Assembly (NCBI RefSeq): GCF_014502795.1
Contig: NZ_JACVHF010000007.1
Coordinates: 62,001-126,000 of the forward strand
Direction of reading: 5' to 3'
DNA length: 64,000 nucleotides
Source: Heliobacterium chlorum
GTDB lineage: Bacteria; Bacillota; Desulfitobacteriia; Heliobacteriales; Heliobacteriaceae
Made by a program: the position numbers and the translations under genes. Positions 1-7,910 of the stretch are shown here, piece after piece; positions within the stretch are counted from its first letter, which is position 1, and every line of letters begins with the position of its first letter. The notes under the pieces are model-generated. The model had not been told where the DNA came from. It ran no database searches and saw only the letters and a list, made by a program, of their open reading frames with translations.

Positions 1-89
1 CGAGCAACGTAATGCTGTTCTATACGATCTTATACATACTCGCCTGTTTGGCTATTTCTATATACCATTTTAACAAGAAAGACTTATGA
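1..89 (+). CDS. C-terminal tail of a membrane protein (partial)
   Basis: An open frame (first full codon at 3) enters from the left edge and stops with TGA at 87-89. It encodes about 28 residues: a hydrophobic helix rich in Leu, Ile, Tyr and Ala, ending in a charged tail HFNKKDL. A last membrane helix followed by a short F-x-K-K-D-L-like tail is common at the end of ABC-2 type permease subunits, so that is my best guess, but the piece is too short to prove it. It faces the minus-strand gene at 137-2083 across a shared terminator hairpin. Confidence 0.5.
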   Translation, partial: SNVMLFYTILYILACLAISIYHFNKKDL

Positions 90-91
90 AA

Positions 92-125
92 AAAGGCCGC
101 TTACTATTGCTAGTAAGCGGCCTTT
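92..125 (-). terminator. Rho-independent terminator, probably bidirectional
   Basis: A 15-bp perfect inverted repeat (92-106 with 111-125, core GGCCGCTTACTA) with a 4-nt loop is followed on the minus strand by a run of Ts. It ends the gene at 137-2083 and may also stop the plus-strand gene that enters from the left. Confidence 0.85.
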
Positions 126-136
126 CGGTTTGTGTT

Positions 137-2083
137 TTAATGTGTTAGATTAGCTTCTTCATTTTTCAACTTTTTCGCTTCGTTCACCAACTCGGCCGAT
201 TGCCGTTTAAGAATCTCCGCTGTCGATTCGATGGAATGGCTGATTTTTTGCGATACGTCCAATACGTGTCCCGTTTTTTCATCTAATGTTTCTGACTGAT
301 TGGCAATAGCCATGATAAATTCACGGATACGCTCCGTTCCCGACGAAGACTGACCCGCTAATTTTTTGACTTCCTCAGCTACGACAGCGAATCCCCGCCC
401 ACTCTCACCGGCACGGGCTGCTTCGATAGCGGCATTGAGCGCCAACAAGTTCGTTTGAGAGGCGATGTTTTGGATTTCGTCGACGATAGCTTCGGAGTTC
501 TTCGTCAGATCTCGTATCCTGCCGGAATCAGAGGTCAACCGGGACATCTCGCCCACCATTTCCTCGGCACCGGATATGATCGTCTGAAAACTGTGAGACA
601 AATCTTCGTTGGTCGTACCGATTTGGGCTACCGTTTCGGCCACTTGCCGATTCAACTCAATGAGACGATCGTAGGTTTGTTGTACACGGTTCCGCTCTTC
701 CTGGTTAAGCTTGGCCAGATTTTCCGCTTTTTCTGCCTGTTCGGTCATCTGATCCAAGTGTCTTTCCGACTCTTTTAAAAGGTAATACTTACAACTTTGG
801 ATGCGATTTTTTCCGTCAAAGATCGCTTGAACCATCGACCGGCAATTGCCATAGCCACAGCTTTGGCAGTTGATGTTTCGCTCCGCCTCGGATACCTTAT
901 GAAGTTCCAACCAAATCTGTTCCTCGTCCACTCTCGACATGGTTCTCGATGAATTAAATGAAGATTTATCGCTGTACTTGCGGGAAAAATCCAGTCCTTT
1001 TTGAGACAACTCGTCATAGACCTTTTGCAAAGGATCTTTTCCCTTACTGAATAAGCTTTTGTTCTGTTTATATTTTTCTATCTGCGCCGCTTTGCGTTCT
1101 TCCATGATGCAGTCCACTTGGTACCGGCTCAAGTCGTGAGTGGTGCCGGGACCGACGTTACACCCGTGAAGACAATTGAGAATATCCACTAGAACAGGTG
1201 CCTTACCGCGCCGAATATCTGCTTTCAATTGGGGAATGTATTCCGTATACACCTCGTCGGCTCCTTCTACACGAGGTACGTCCGCTTTACGAACCGGTAC
1301 CCCAAACCGGTTAAAAGTCTCTGTCAATCCCCCCGGTTGGGAATAGACAACCGCCCGTTCCGCCTCTGGTGTATCAAAGGTGGATGTTCCTAACTTTCGA
1401 AGGTCGATGCCCTTTTCGGCAAAGTATTTGTCTAAGGACGCAAAGGTTATGTTATATGAGATAGCCCCTTTGGTGTTCGGGTCATGAAATTCGCGCCGTT
1501 TGGCGAAACAAGGACCGACAAAAGCAAGCTTCAAATGGCGATAATCGGACTGATTCTTGATCCATATGGCCGCATCTAAGGCGGGTGAATGGGTCGGAGC
1601 CAGATAGGGAATTAGATCCGGATGATAGGTCTCTATAAAGGTAACGATGGCTGGGCAAGGCTGGGCGATCATGGGGCAGGGACCGCCTTGTTGTAAGGCT
1701 TTCAGGTACATATAGGTGGTAATCTCGGCTCCGAAGCTGACATCAAAAACCGCTTTAGCCCCTACCTGCCGGATGGCTGAGATCAACTGGGGTAACAAGT
1801 TCGGATAATTGACGGCTGCAGCCGGTGCAAGCAACACGCCTACAGCCTCGCCTTTTTTTATATCTTGCAAAAATTCGGTAAAGTCATCGACTCCTGTACG
1901 AGCATGATGACCTTTTTCCCGGCATATACGAATACATTCTCCACAGCCTATACACAAGTCGTCGTTGACAGAGACGGAATTCTCTTCGACGATATTGCAC
2001 TGTTTTACCGGGCACGCATCCAGACAAGCTAAACAATTCTGGCACTTCTCTACATCAACCTCTACCACTTTAAGCAAGCCCAA
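137..2083 (-). CDS. Soluble [FeFe]-hydrogenase-like / methyl-accepting chemotaxis fusion protein
   Basis: This 648-residue protein joins four modules. Residues 14-24 and 44-54 are two CxxCxxCxxxC ferredoxin motifs. Residues about 80-315 resemble the [FeFe]-hydrogenase catalytic domain, with candidate H-cluster cysteines C143 (QPCPA), C192 (GPCFAK), C304 and C308 (NCLHGC). K195 and E198 match the Lys and Glu of the catalytic MPCxxKxxE motif, but the proton-relay Cys of TSCCP is Pro142. Residues about 405-440 form a further Cys-rich Fe-S domain. After a coiled coil, about 490-640 is a canonical MCP signalling tip ([15 protein letters not shown]). No membrane segment is present, so it is cytosolic. 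The start is TTG behind GAAGGA. I infer a redox, H2 or Fe-S status sensor feeding the chemotaxis kinase; this is not proven. Confidence 0.8.
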   Translation of the reverse strand: MGLLKVVEVDVEKCQNCLACLDACPVKQCNIVEENSVSVNDDLCIGCGECIRICREKGHHARTGVDDFTEFLQDIKKGEAVGVLLAPAAAVNYPNLLPQLISAIRQVGAKAVFDVSFGAEITTYMYLKALQQGGPCPMIAQPCPAIVTFIETYHPDLIPYLAPTHSPALDAAIWIKNQSDYRHLKLAFVGPCFAKRREFHDPNTKGAISYNITFASLDKYFAEKGIDLRKLGTSTFDTPEAERAVVYSQPGGLTETFNRFGVPVRKADVPRVEGADEVYTEYIPQLKADIRRGKAPVLVDILNCLHGCNVGPGTTHDLSRYQVDCIMEERKAAQIEKYKQNKSLFSKGKDPLQKVYDELSQKGLDFSRKYSDKSSFNSSRTMSRVDEEQIWLELHKVSEAERNINCQSCGYGNCRSMVQAIFDGKNRIQSCKYYLLKESERHLDQMTEQAEKAENLAKLNQEERNRVQQTYDRLIELNRQVAETVAQIGTTNEDLSHSFQTIISGAEEMVGEMSRLTSDSGRIRDLTKNSEAIVDEIQNIASQTNLLALNAAIEAARAGESGRGFAVVAEEVKKLAGQSSSGTERIREFIMAIANQSETLDEKTGHVLDVSQKISHSIESTAEILKRQSAELVNEAKKLKNEEANLTH

Positions 2084-2465
2084 GATAATCCTTCCTTCCC
2101 TTTTCCTCCACCCGTATTGATATATCCTCCTGCTTCCAAACGTTTCTTTGTCAATCTATTCTTCTCTAATGTATTAATTTCCTGTTACATAATTGCCTTG
2201 ACGAAAAAGAACTTCTTCACAATTGAAATACACCTTCAGTCAGCAGCCTTACCTTGGTGGTCCTGAAGGTGTACAAGGTTACCGGAAGTTTCTATGCTTC
2301 AACGGTAAATTGATGCACATTTCCAGGCTTGTCCGGAGTAGCCATTATTTTTTGAAACCACCAGCGGTTGGCCCGGTTCCCTAGATTTCCGCTGCTTTTA
2401 GCTCGAATAGGTTTCTTTCATTTGTATATGCTAAGCATTAAAACCACATGGGGAGGCCCTTTGGG
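2084..2465. other. Divergent intergenic region with an inverted repeat
   Basis: This gap separates the sensor-like fusion (minus) from the metallo-hydrolase gene (plus) and must hold both promoters. A 10-bp perfect inverted repeat, ACACCTTCAG at 2230-2239 with CTGAAGGTGT at 2263-2272, has no U-tract and could be an operator or leader hairpin. On the minus strand 2292-2417 is an open frame of about 41 codons with no start codon until an ATG at 2345; I treat it as chance or a remnant. Confidence 0.4.
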
Positions 2466-3275
2466 ATGAGTGATAGCTCCAGCGTTCAAGTGGTACAGGA
2501 CGTTTTTTACTTGACCAATATGATGGTGAATATTTGTTTCCTTAAAGATTCTGCCAAGCAAACCGACTGGGTTCTGGTCGATGCGGGTCTGCAAAATGCC
2601 GTTGATTCGATTCGTCAGTTTTCCAAAGCTCACTTTGGGAAAGAAATCGCTCCTAAAGCGATCGTGTTGACGCACGGGCACTTTGACCATGTGGGCGCCC
2701 TCCCAGAGTTGCTGAAGGATTGGCACGTTCCGGTCTATGCCCATGAGGCGGAACTGCCTTACCTGACAGGCAAATCGGATTACCCACCGCCCGATCCCTC
2801 TGTGGGCGGCGGTCTGTTGGCTAGTGTATCTTCCGTCTATCCTCATCAGGGCATCAATTTAGGCGAACGAGTACAGGCTCTACCTGTGGATGGAAGCGTA
2901 CCCTTTTTGTCAGGATGGCGATGGATTCACACTCCTGGTCACACGCCCGGGCATGTCTCCTTGTTTCGCGAGCAAGATCGCGTTCTCGTCGCCGGTGATG
3001 CGTTTACGACAGTCAAGCAAGAATCGGCTTGGGCCGTGCTGACGCAGGACAAAGAGGTTCACGGACCGCCCTCTTACTTTACCACCGACTGGAAGTCCGC
3101 TCGAGAATCGGTCAAGAAATTAGAGGCGCTCCAGCCTAGCGTGGTTATCTCTGGGCACGGCCAACCGCTGCAAGGAGAATCTTTGCGAAAACAGCTCGAT
3201 GCACTTGCCGACGATTTTGCCCATCTCGCCGTTCCACCGCAAGGGCAATATGTTCCCGATCAATGGAAACGGTAA
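2466..3275 (+). CDS. MBL-fold metallo-hydrolase
   Basis: The protein (269 residues from this start) is a metallo-beta-lactamase-fold hydrolase. It shows the metal-binding motif THGHFDHVG (HxHxDH), then a later GHTPGH histidine, a GDAFTT aspartate and a terminal SGHGQP histidine, the usual dinuclear zinc or iron ligands of this fold. The substrate cannot be read from the sequence; glyoxalase-II-like thioesters or similar are possible. The ATG at 2466 is preferred over the in-frame ATG at 2448 because GGGGAGG lies 9 nt before it. It is followed 22 nt later by an ATP-grasp gene on the same strand, so the two are probably co-transcribed. Confidence 0.85.
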   Translation: MSDSSSVQVVQDVFYLTNMMVNICFLKDSAKQTDWVLVDAGLQNAVDSIRQFSKAHFGKEIAPKAIVLTHGHFDHVGALPELLKDWHVPVYAHEAELPYLTGKSDYPPPDPSVGGGLLASVSSVYPHQGINLGERVQALPVDGSVPFLSGWRWIHTPGHTPGHVSLFREQDRVLVAGDAFTTVKQESAWAVLTQDKEVHGPPSYFTTDWKSARESVKKLEALQPSVVISGHGQPLQGESLRKQLDALADDFAHLAVPPQGQYVPDQWKR

Positions 3276-3297
3276 GTCCTTCGGGAGGGTATCGCGC

Positions 3298-4458
3298 TTG
3301 AACATCCTATTTCTGTCTCCCCACTTCCCCCCCAACTATTATCGCTTTTGCCTTCGCCTAAAAGAGCTAGGGGCGACCGTTCTCGCTATTGCTGACGAGC
3401 CTTTTGACCGTCTGCGCCCAGAGTTGCGACAGGCCCTAACGGAGTATCGCCAGGTCGAAAATATGGAAGATTATGATCAGCTCATGCGAGCTTGCGGCTA
3501 TTTTACCTATCGCTATGGGAAAATGGACCGGATTGAATCTTTGAACGAACATTGGCTTGCCGCGGAGGCACGCTTACGCACAGACTTTAATGTTCCCGGG
3601 ATCAAAAATGAGGATATCGCAAAGATCAAGCGAAAGTCGGAGATGAAAAAAGTCTTTCGTTCCGCCGGCATTCCTGTCGCTCGAGGGGGGATTATTCCCA
3701 CGATAGAGGAAGCGCGGCAATGGATTGCAAAGTTGGGCTATCCGGTGGTGGTAAAACCGGACATTGGGGTAGGCTCCGCGAAGACTTACCGGTTGGAGTC
3801 AGACCGGGACCTGGTACGGTTTTTCTCCGAGAAACCACCCGTCGACTATGTCCTGGAAGAATACATCGGGGGAACGATTCATTCCTTTGACGGGATTACC
3901 GCTAAGGACGGCCGGTTGCTTTTCGTCGCTTCTCATGTGTACAGCCAGGGCGTCATGGAAACGGTCAATGAAAACCGGCATGTATCCTTCTACTCGGTGC
4001 GGCAGATCCCTGATGACCTGATGGAGTTGGGCCTACGGACACTGCAGGCTTTCGATGTGCGAGAGCGTTTTTTTCATTTTGAATTCTTCCGCACTGGCGA
4101 TGGTTCCCTGGTCGCGTTAGAGGTAAACATGCGCCCGCCCGGCGGGCTCACCTTAGATATGTTCAACTTTGCCAACGATATCGACATTTATCGCCTCTGG
4201 GCTCAGTTGCTCCTGGATCCTTATGTAACCTTTACCTATGAGCGTAAATACTATTGTGCTTATGTAGGCCGCAGGTTAAGCAACACTTATGTGTACTCTC
4301 ATAAGGAAGTGCTTACGCGTCTAGGAGATCTCCTTTGCCATCATGAGAGGCTTAGCCCCATCTTTCAACTGGCGATGGGCGATTACAGCTATCTTGTCCG
4401 TTCCTCTGAATTGGCCGAACTCCGGGAGGCTATCGATGTTATCCTCGCGGTACGTTAG
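3298..4458 (+). CDS. ATP-grasp domain protein (carboxylate-amine ligase-like)
   Basis: This is a protein of 386 residues. The N-terminal part (about 1-100) begins MNILFLSPHFPPN and looks like a Rossmann-type pre-ATP-grasp domain. Residues about 115-310 carry ATP-grasp features: GYPVVVKPDIGVGS (lysine and glycine-rich loop), YVLEEYIGG, and the metal-binding VALEVNMRPPGG. Enzymes of this fold make acyl-phosphate intermediates and join them to an amine, thiol or other acceptor; the substrate is unknown here. The start is TTG at 3298 behind GGGAGG; an upstream in-frame ATG would overlap the preceding gene by 77 nt without a ribosome site. Its tight pairing with the MBL-fold hydrolase suggests a shared small-molecule pathway. 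Confidence 0.8.
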   Translation: MNILFLSPHFPPNYYRFCLRLKELGATVLAIADEPFDRLRPELRQALTEYRQVENMEDYDQLMRACGYFTYRYGKMDRIESLNEHWLAAEARLRTDFNVPGIKNEDIAKIKRKSEMKKVFRSAGIPVARGGIIPTIEEARQWIAKLGYPVVVKPDIGVGSAKTYRLESDRDLVRFFSEKPPVDYVLEEYIGGTIHSFDGITAKDGRLLFVASHVYSQGVMETVNENRHVSFYSVRQIPDDLMELGLRTLQAFDVRERFFHFEFFRTGDGSLVALEVNMRPPGGLTLDMFNFANDIDIYRLWAQLLLDPYVTFTYERKYYCAYVGRRLSNTYVYSHKEVLTRLGDLLCHHERLSPIFQLAMGDYSYLVRSSELAELREAIDVILAVR

Positions 4459-4480
4459 GGCACATACCTTTAAAAAGCGA

Positions 4481-4519
4481 AGGCCGAAACAGCGTCGAAA
4501 AAAACGCCTGTTCGGCCCT
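4481..4519. terminator. Hairpin terminator between converging genes
   Basis: GGCCGAAACAGCG (from 4482) pairs, with one bulge, with CGCCTGTTCGGCC ending at 4517. It lies between the end of the ATP-grasp gene and the end of yhbH and probably serves both strands; the plus-strand U-tract is weak. Confidence 0.6.
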
Positions 4520-4555
4520 TACTTATGCTTTATACGATTTACAGTCAGGTCGTTT

Positions 4556-5701
4556 TTATTTTGACTCCCCTGTCTCTCTAAAAAAAGTCTTCAGCGCAGA
4601 ATAGACTTCTGTTTTATCCCGGATGGTTACCGTAGAAAACTTTTCGTTTTGAATCTTTCGGAAGGCGTTCATCAAGGTACTGGAAAAATGAGACCGTACG
4701 ATTTCCCCATAACCAAACTGGTTCGTTTTATTTAAAAGGTCGTTGACGAGACGTACACACGGTTCATTGTCTGTCGATAGGTTATCGCCATCGGAGAAGT
4801 GAAACGCATAGATATTATAATCCTGGGGCGGAAAGCGCTGGTCGATAATATCGTTGGCCAACTGGTAAGCCGATGAGCAGCGTGTTCCGCCTGATTCGCC
4901 TTTGGTAAAGAACTCTTCTTCCGTCACTTCCTTGGCTTCCGTGTGGTGGGCGATAAAGACGATTTTTACGGCATGATACTTCGTGCGTAAAAATCGGGTC
5001 ATCCAGAAGAAAAAGGTGCGGGCAATATACTTTTCAAAGTTACCCATAGAACCAGACGTATCCATCATGGCGAGCACGACGGCGTTGGCATGCCGTTCGT
5101 GATGAATCTCCCATGTTTTGAACCGTAAATCATCGGGAAGGACGGGGAAAAAGCCGGGATTGCCACGCATGGCATTGCGCTTATAGGCTTCTATCAGAGT
5201 CCGCTTGCGGTCGATATTGCTTTGCAGTCCCTTTTTGCGGATGTCTGTAAACCGATACGATTCGGTCTCCAGTTCCGGTGCGGCTTTCTGCTCCATGTTC
5301 GGCAGGCTGAGATCGGAGAAGAGGATAGTTTCGATTTCATCGATATCGACTTCCGCCTCGAAGTAATCGACCCCAGGTTCATTGCCGGCACCGCCTTGAC
5401 CTTTTCCGGGAGTCGGTTGCAGTTCGCGCCCGAGAACGTCTCCGACTTTACTGTCGCCGTCGCCTTGCCCGATATGCTTTTGTTTGTTGAAGTCGTAACG
5501 GATCCGGTACTCTTCCAAGGAACGGATAGGGACTTTTACGGTCTTTTGGCCGTCATTGAGGATCAGCGCTTCTTCACTGATGATCGAGGGAAGGTTTTTC
5601 CGAATCGACTCCCGCACTTTTTCCTGGTGCCGGGCCTGATCAATATGGCCTTTCCGGTGGAGGGACCAGTCTTCCCGATTGAGGATAAAGTCGCCCGACA
5701 A
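4556..5701 (-). CDS. yhbH: Sporulation protein YhbH (DUF444 family)
   Basis: This 381-residue protein matches the YhbH/YeaH family. The opening NREDWSLHRKGHIDQARHQEK and the segment KHIGQGDGDSKVGDV are typical, and the C-terminal half has a von Willebrand A-like fold with the metal-site pattern MMDTSGSMG. In Bacillus yhbH is a sporulation gene and in enterobacteria the homologue sits beside the kinase PrkA (YeaG); here prkA is directly upstream (12 nt from its stop to this start). The TTG at 5701 is preferred: the in-frame GTG at 5710 sits inside the AGGAGG ribosome site, whereas 5701 has 8-nt spacing and matches the Bacillus N-terminus. SpoVR, the frequent third member, is absent here. Confidence 0.92.
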   Translation of the reverse strand: MSGDFILNREDWSLHRKGHIDQARHQEKVRESIRKNLPSIISEEALILNDGQKTVKVPIRSLEEYRIRYDFNKQKHIGQGDGDSKVGDVLGRELQPTPGKGQGGAGNEPGVDYFEAEVDIDEIETILFSDLSLPNMEQKAAPELETESYRFTDIRKKGLQSNIDRKRTLIEAYKRNAMRGNPGFFPVLPDDLRFKTWEIHHERHANAVVLAMMDTSGSMGNFEKYIARTFFFWMTRFLRTKYHAVKIVFIAHHTEAKEVTEEEFFTKGESGGTRCSSAYQLANDIIDQRFPPQDYNIYAFHFSDGDNLSTDNEPCVRLVNDLLNKTNQFGYGEIVRSHFSSTLMNAFRKIQNEKFSTVTIRDKTEVYSALKTFFRETGESK

Positions 5702-5713
5702 TCGCTCCACCTC

Positions 5714-7615
5714 CTAGCGGTTGAGGAGGGAACCCGTATACCGCAGTAGCTCGTTCGCACAGACAGGGCAGTAGCCGTGATCTTCGATGAGGCGCGCGGT
5801 GACTTCGTTCATCCGCTTCAATTGTTCCGCGTTTGGCGTACGGGCCGATGTGGTGATTTTGACGACGTCCTTTAGATCGGCGAAAAGTTTTTTCTCGATG
5901 GCCTCTTTCAGCCGTTCATGGGAGGTGTAGTCGAAGTTTTTACCTTTGCGGGCATAGGTGGACAGGCGGATGAGGATTTCCTCGCGGAAAGCTTTTTTGG
6001 CGTTTTCACTGATCCCGATCTGCTCTTCAATGGACCGCATCAGTTTCTCATCAGGATCCATCTCCTCGTCCGTGATGGGATCGCGAAGCTTGACACCGTT
6101 GCAGTAGGCTTCCACATTGTCAAGGTAGTTGTTGAGCAGTGTCCGGGCCGATTCTTCGTAGGCGTAAACAAACGCTTTTTGAACTTCTTTTTTCGCGATG
6201 TCGTCAAATTCTTTTCGGGAGATGGCGATAAAGTTCATCAGCCGGTCCCGCTCCTCCTTGGTGATGGAGGGATGCTGATCGAGTCCGTCTTTGAGGGCGC
6301 GAAGCACGTCGAGTGCATTGATGCAAACTGTATCCTTGCGGATGAAGGCCGAAGATAGGCGGTTGATCACATACCGGGGGTCAACGCCGCTCATTCCTTC
6401 GTCGGTCACCTCATTCTGCAGTTCCACCAGGTCCTTTTGCTTAAAGCCCTCCACATCCTCCCCATCATAGAGCCGCATCTTTTTGACAAGGTCCATGCCT
6501 TGTTTTTTCGATTCCTTCAATCGCGACAGAACGGAGAAGATCGCTGCTGCCCGCAGGGCATGGGGAGCGATGTGGATGTGTTGAAGATCAGACTGCTTGA
6601 TGAGCTTTTCGTAAATCCGAACTTCATCACTGACTCGCAGGTTATAAGGGACTCGGACCACGATCATCCGAGAGATGAGCGCTTCATTTTTCTTATTGGA
6701 AACGAAAGTTTTATATTCGCTTTCGTTCGTATGGGCACAGATCAGTTCGTCAGCACTGATGAGAGCGAAACGGCCAGCCTTGAAATTGCCTTCTTGGGAG
6801 AGAGACAGGAGGTTCCAGAGGAATTTCTCATCGGCTTTGAGCATCTCCTGAAACTCCATAATCCCCCGGTTCGACTTATTCAGTTCGCCATCAAAACGGT
6901 ATGCTCGCGGATCTGATTCGGAACCGTATTCCGATATGGTGGAGAAGTCGATAGAACCTGTCAAGTCCGCGATATCTTGGCTCTTCGGATCGGAAGGGCT
7001 GAAGGTTCCGATACCGATCCGTTTTTCTTCGGAAAAGAAGATTCGCTCCACCGGTACTTCTTCGATGCGACCGGCCCACTCCGTCTCGAGACGCATCTGG
7101 CAGTGGGGGCAGAGGTTGCCTTCAATGTAAAGTTTGTTCTCGTTCATAAAGTCTTCCCGCAGTTCCTTGGGGATGAGGTGAAGTGGTTCTTCATGCATCG
7201 GACATCCCTTAATGGCATAGACAGCCCCTAGTGCTGTTCGGCTGTACTGTTCCATCCCCCGTTTTAACATCGTTACGATGGTCGATTTCCCCCCGGAGAC
7301 GGGCCCCATGAGCAACAGGATCCGTTTGCGCACTTCGGTCCGGCGGGCTGAAGAATGGAAGTATTCTTCGACGAGGGTTTCCAAGGTTTTATCCAAACCA
7401 TAGATCTCATCATCAAAGAATTTGTATCGGCGAATCCCGTTGATCTCCTCCACTCCCTCAGAAACGATCATGTTATATATTCGGGAATGGGCCAGTTGAC
7501 TGATAAAGGGACGCTCTTTGACCAAAAGCAGATACTCCCGGAAAGTTCCTTCCCAGGCTAACTCTCTTTCCCGCTGACGGTAGTTTTCAAGCTTATGAAA
7601 GAAATCCAAAATCAT
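5714..7615 (-). CDS. prkA: PrkA-family serine protein kinase
   Basis: This is a 633-residue homologue of Bacillus PrkA. An AAA-type P-loop (MGPVSGGKSTIV, about residues 95-106) is followed by long blocks typical of the family, including AIKGCPMHEEPLHLIP, GTFSPSDPKSQDIADLTGS and FNEALISRM-like regions, and the C-terminal PrkA domain ending GSLLNR. It also has a CPHC (and C-terminal CPVC) pair not found in the Bacillus protein, possibly a small metal site. In Bacillus it acts in sporulation; the AAA core may have protease or kinase activity. The ATG at 7615 is chosen over an in-frame ATG at 7651 because an AAGGGGG lies directly upstream and it matches the family start. It forms an operon with yhbH. 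Confidence 0.93.
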   Translation of the reverse strand: MILDFFHKLENYRQRERELAWEGTFREYLLLVKERPFISQLAHSRIYNMIVSEGVEEINGIRRYKFFDDEIYGLDKTLETLVEEYFHSSARRTEVRKRILLLMGPVSGGKSTIVTMLKRGMEQYSRTALGAVYAIKGCPMHEEPLHLIPKELREDFMNENKLYIEGNLCPHCQMRLETEWAGRIEEVPVERIFFSEEKRIGIGTFSPSDPKSQDIADLTGSIDFSTISEYGSESDPRAYRFDGELNKSNRGIMEFQEMLKADEKFLWNLLSLSQEGNFKAGRFALISADELICAHTNESEYKTFVSNKKNEALISRMIVVRVPYNLRVSDEVRIYEKLIKQSDLQHIHIAPHALRAAAIFSVLSRLKESKKQGMDLVKKMRLYDGEDVEGFKQKDLVELQNEVTDEGMSGVDPRYVINRLSSAFIRKDTVCINALDVLRALKDGLDQHPSITKEERDRLMNFIAISRKEFDDIAKKEVQKAFVYAYEESARTLLNNYLDNVEAYCNGVKLRDPITDEEMDPDEKLMRSIEEQIGISENAKKAFREEILIRLSTYARKGKNFDYTSHERLKEAIEKKLFADLKDVVKITTSARTPNAEQLKRMNEVTARLIEDHGYCPVCANELLRYTGSLLNR

Positions 7616-7847
7616 TCCCCCTTGCGAGTAGTCTGAGGGTATGGTGAACATAGGCTTGTCGAAGTGGTTACTTCTACCTTATGCAGGGAGGTGAGGAAGA
7701 AACACTGAGGCTGTCCTTTGCTAGAATTTGCTTATTTTTAAGCAAAGAAGCTTTTCTCTCTCAAGACATTATGTATTCAGTTGCATTTTTACTTAAATAA
7801 AACGTTTATGCCCCATTGGGTCACAAGATATGATGAAATTCTTTCGC
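7616..7847. other. Intergenic region upstream of prkA
   Basis: About 230 bases hold the promoter region of prkA and end at the terminator of the giant gene. I see no ORF with a ribosome site and no clear -35/-10 pair. Confidence 0.4.
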
Positions 7848-7883
7848 AAAAAAAGAGGTTGTACAAATCGCTTGTACAACCTC
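7848..7883 (-). terminator. Terminator of the giant SLH-protein gene
   Basis: A perfect 12-bp stem, GAGGTTGTACAA (7855-7866) with TTGTACAACCTC (7872-7883), is followed on the minus strand by seven Ts (7848-7854). Confidence 0.92.
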
Positions 7884-7910
7884 TCAATAAACTCTTCTTT
7901 CCGTTATCTT

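Noticed and set aside
2292-2417. 41-codon minus-strand open frame in the first intergenic region
   Set aside because: There is no start codon near its 5' end and only 17 codons follow the single ATG; likely chance or a remnant.
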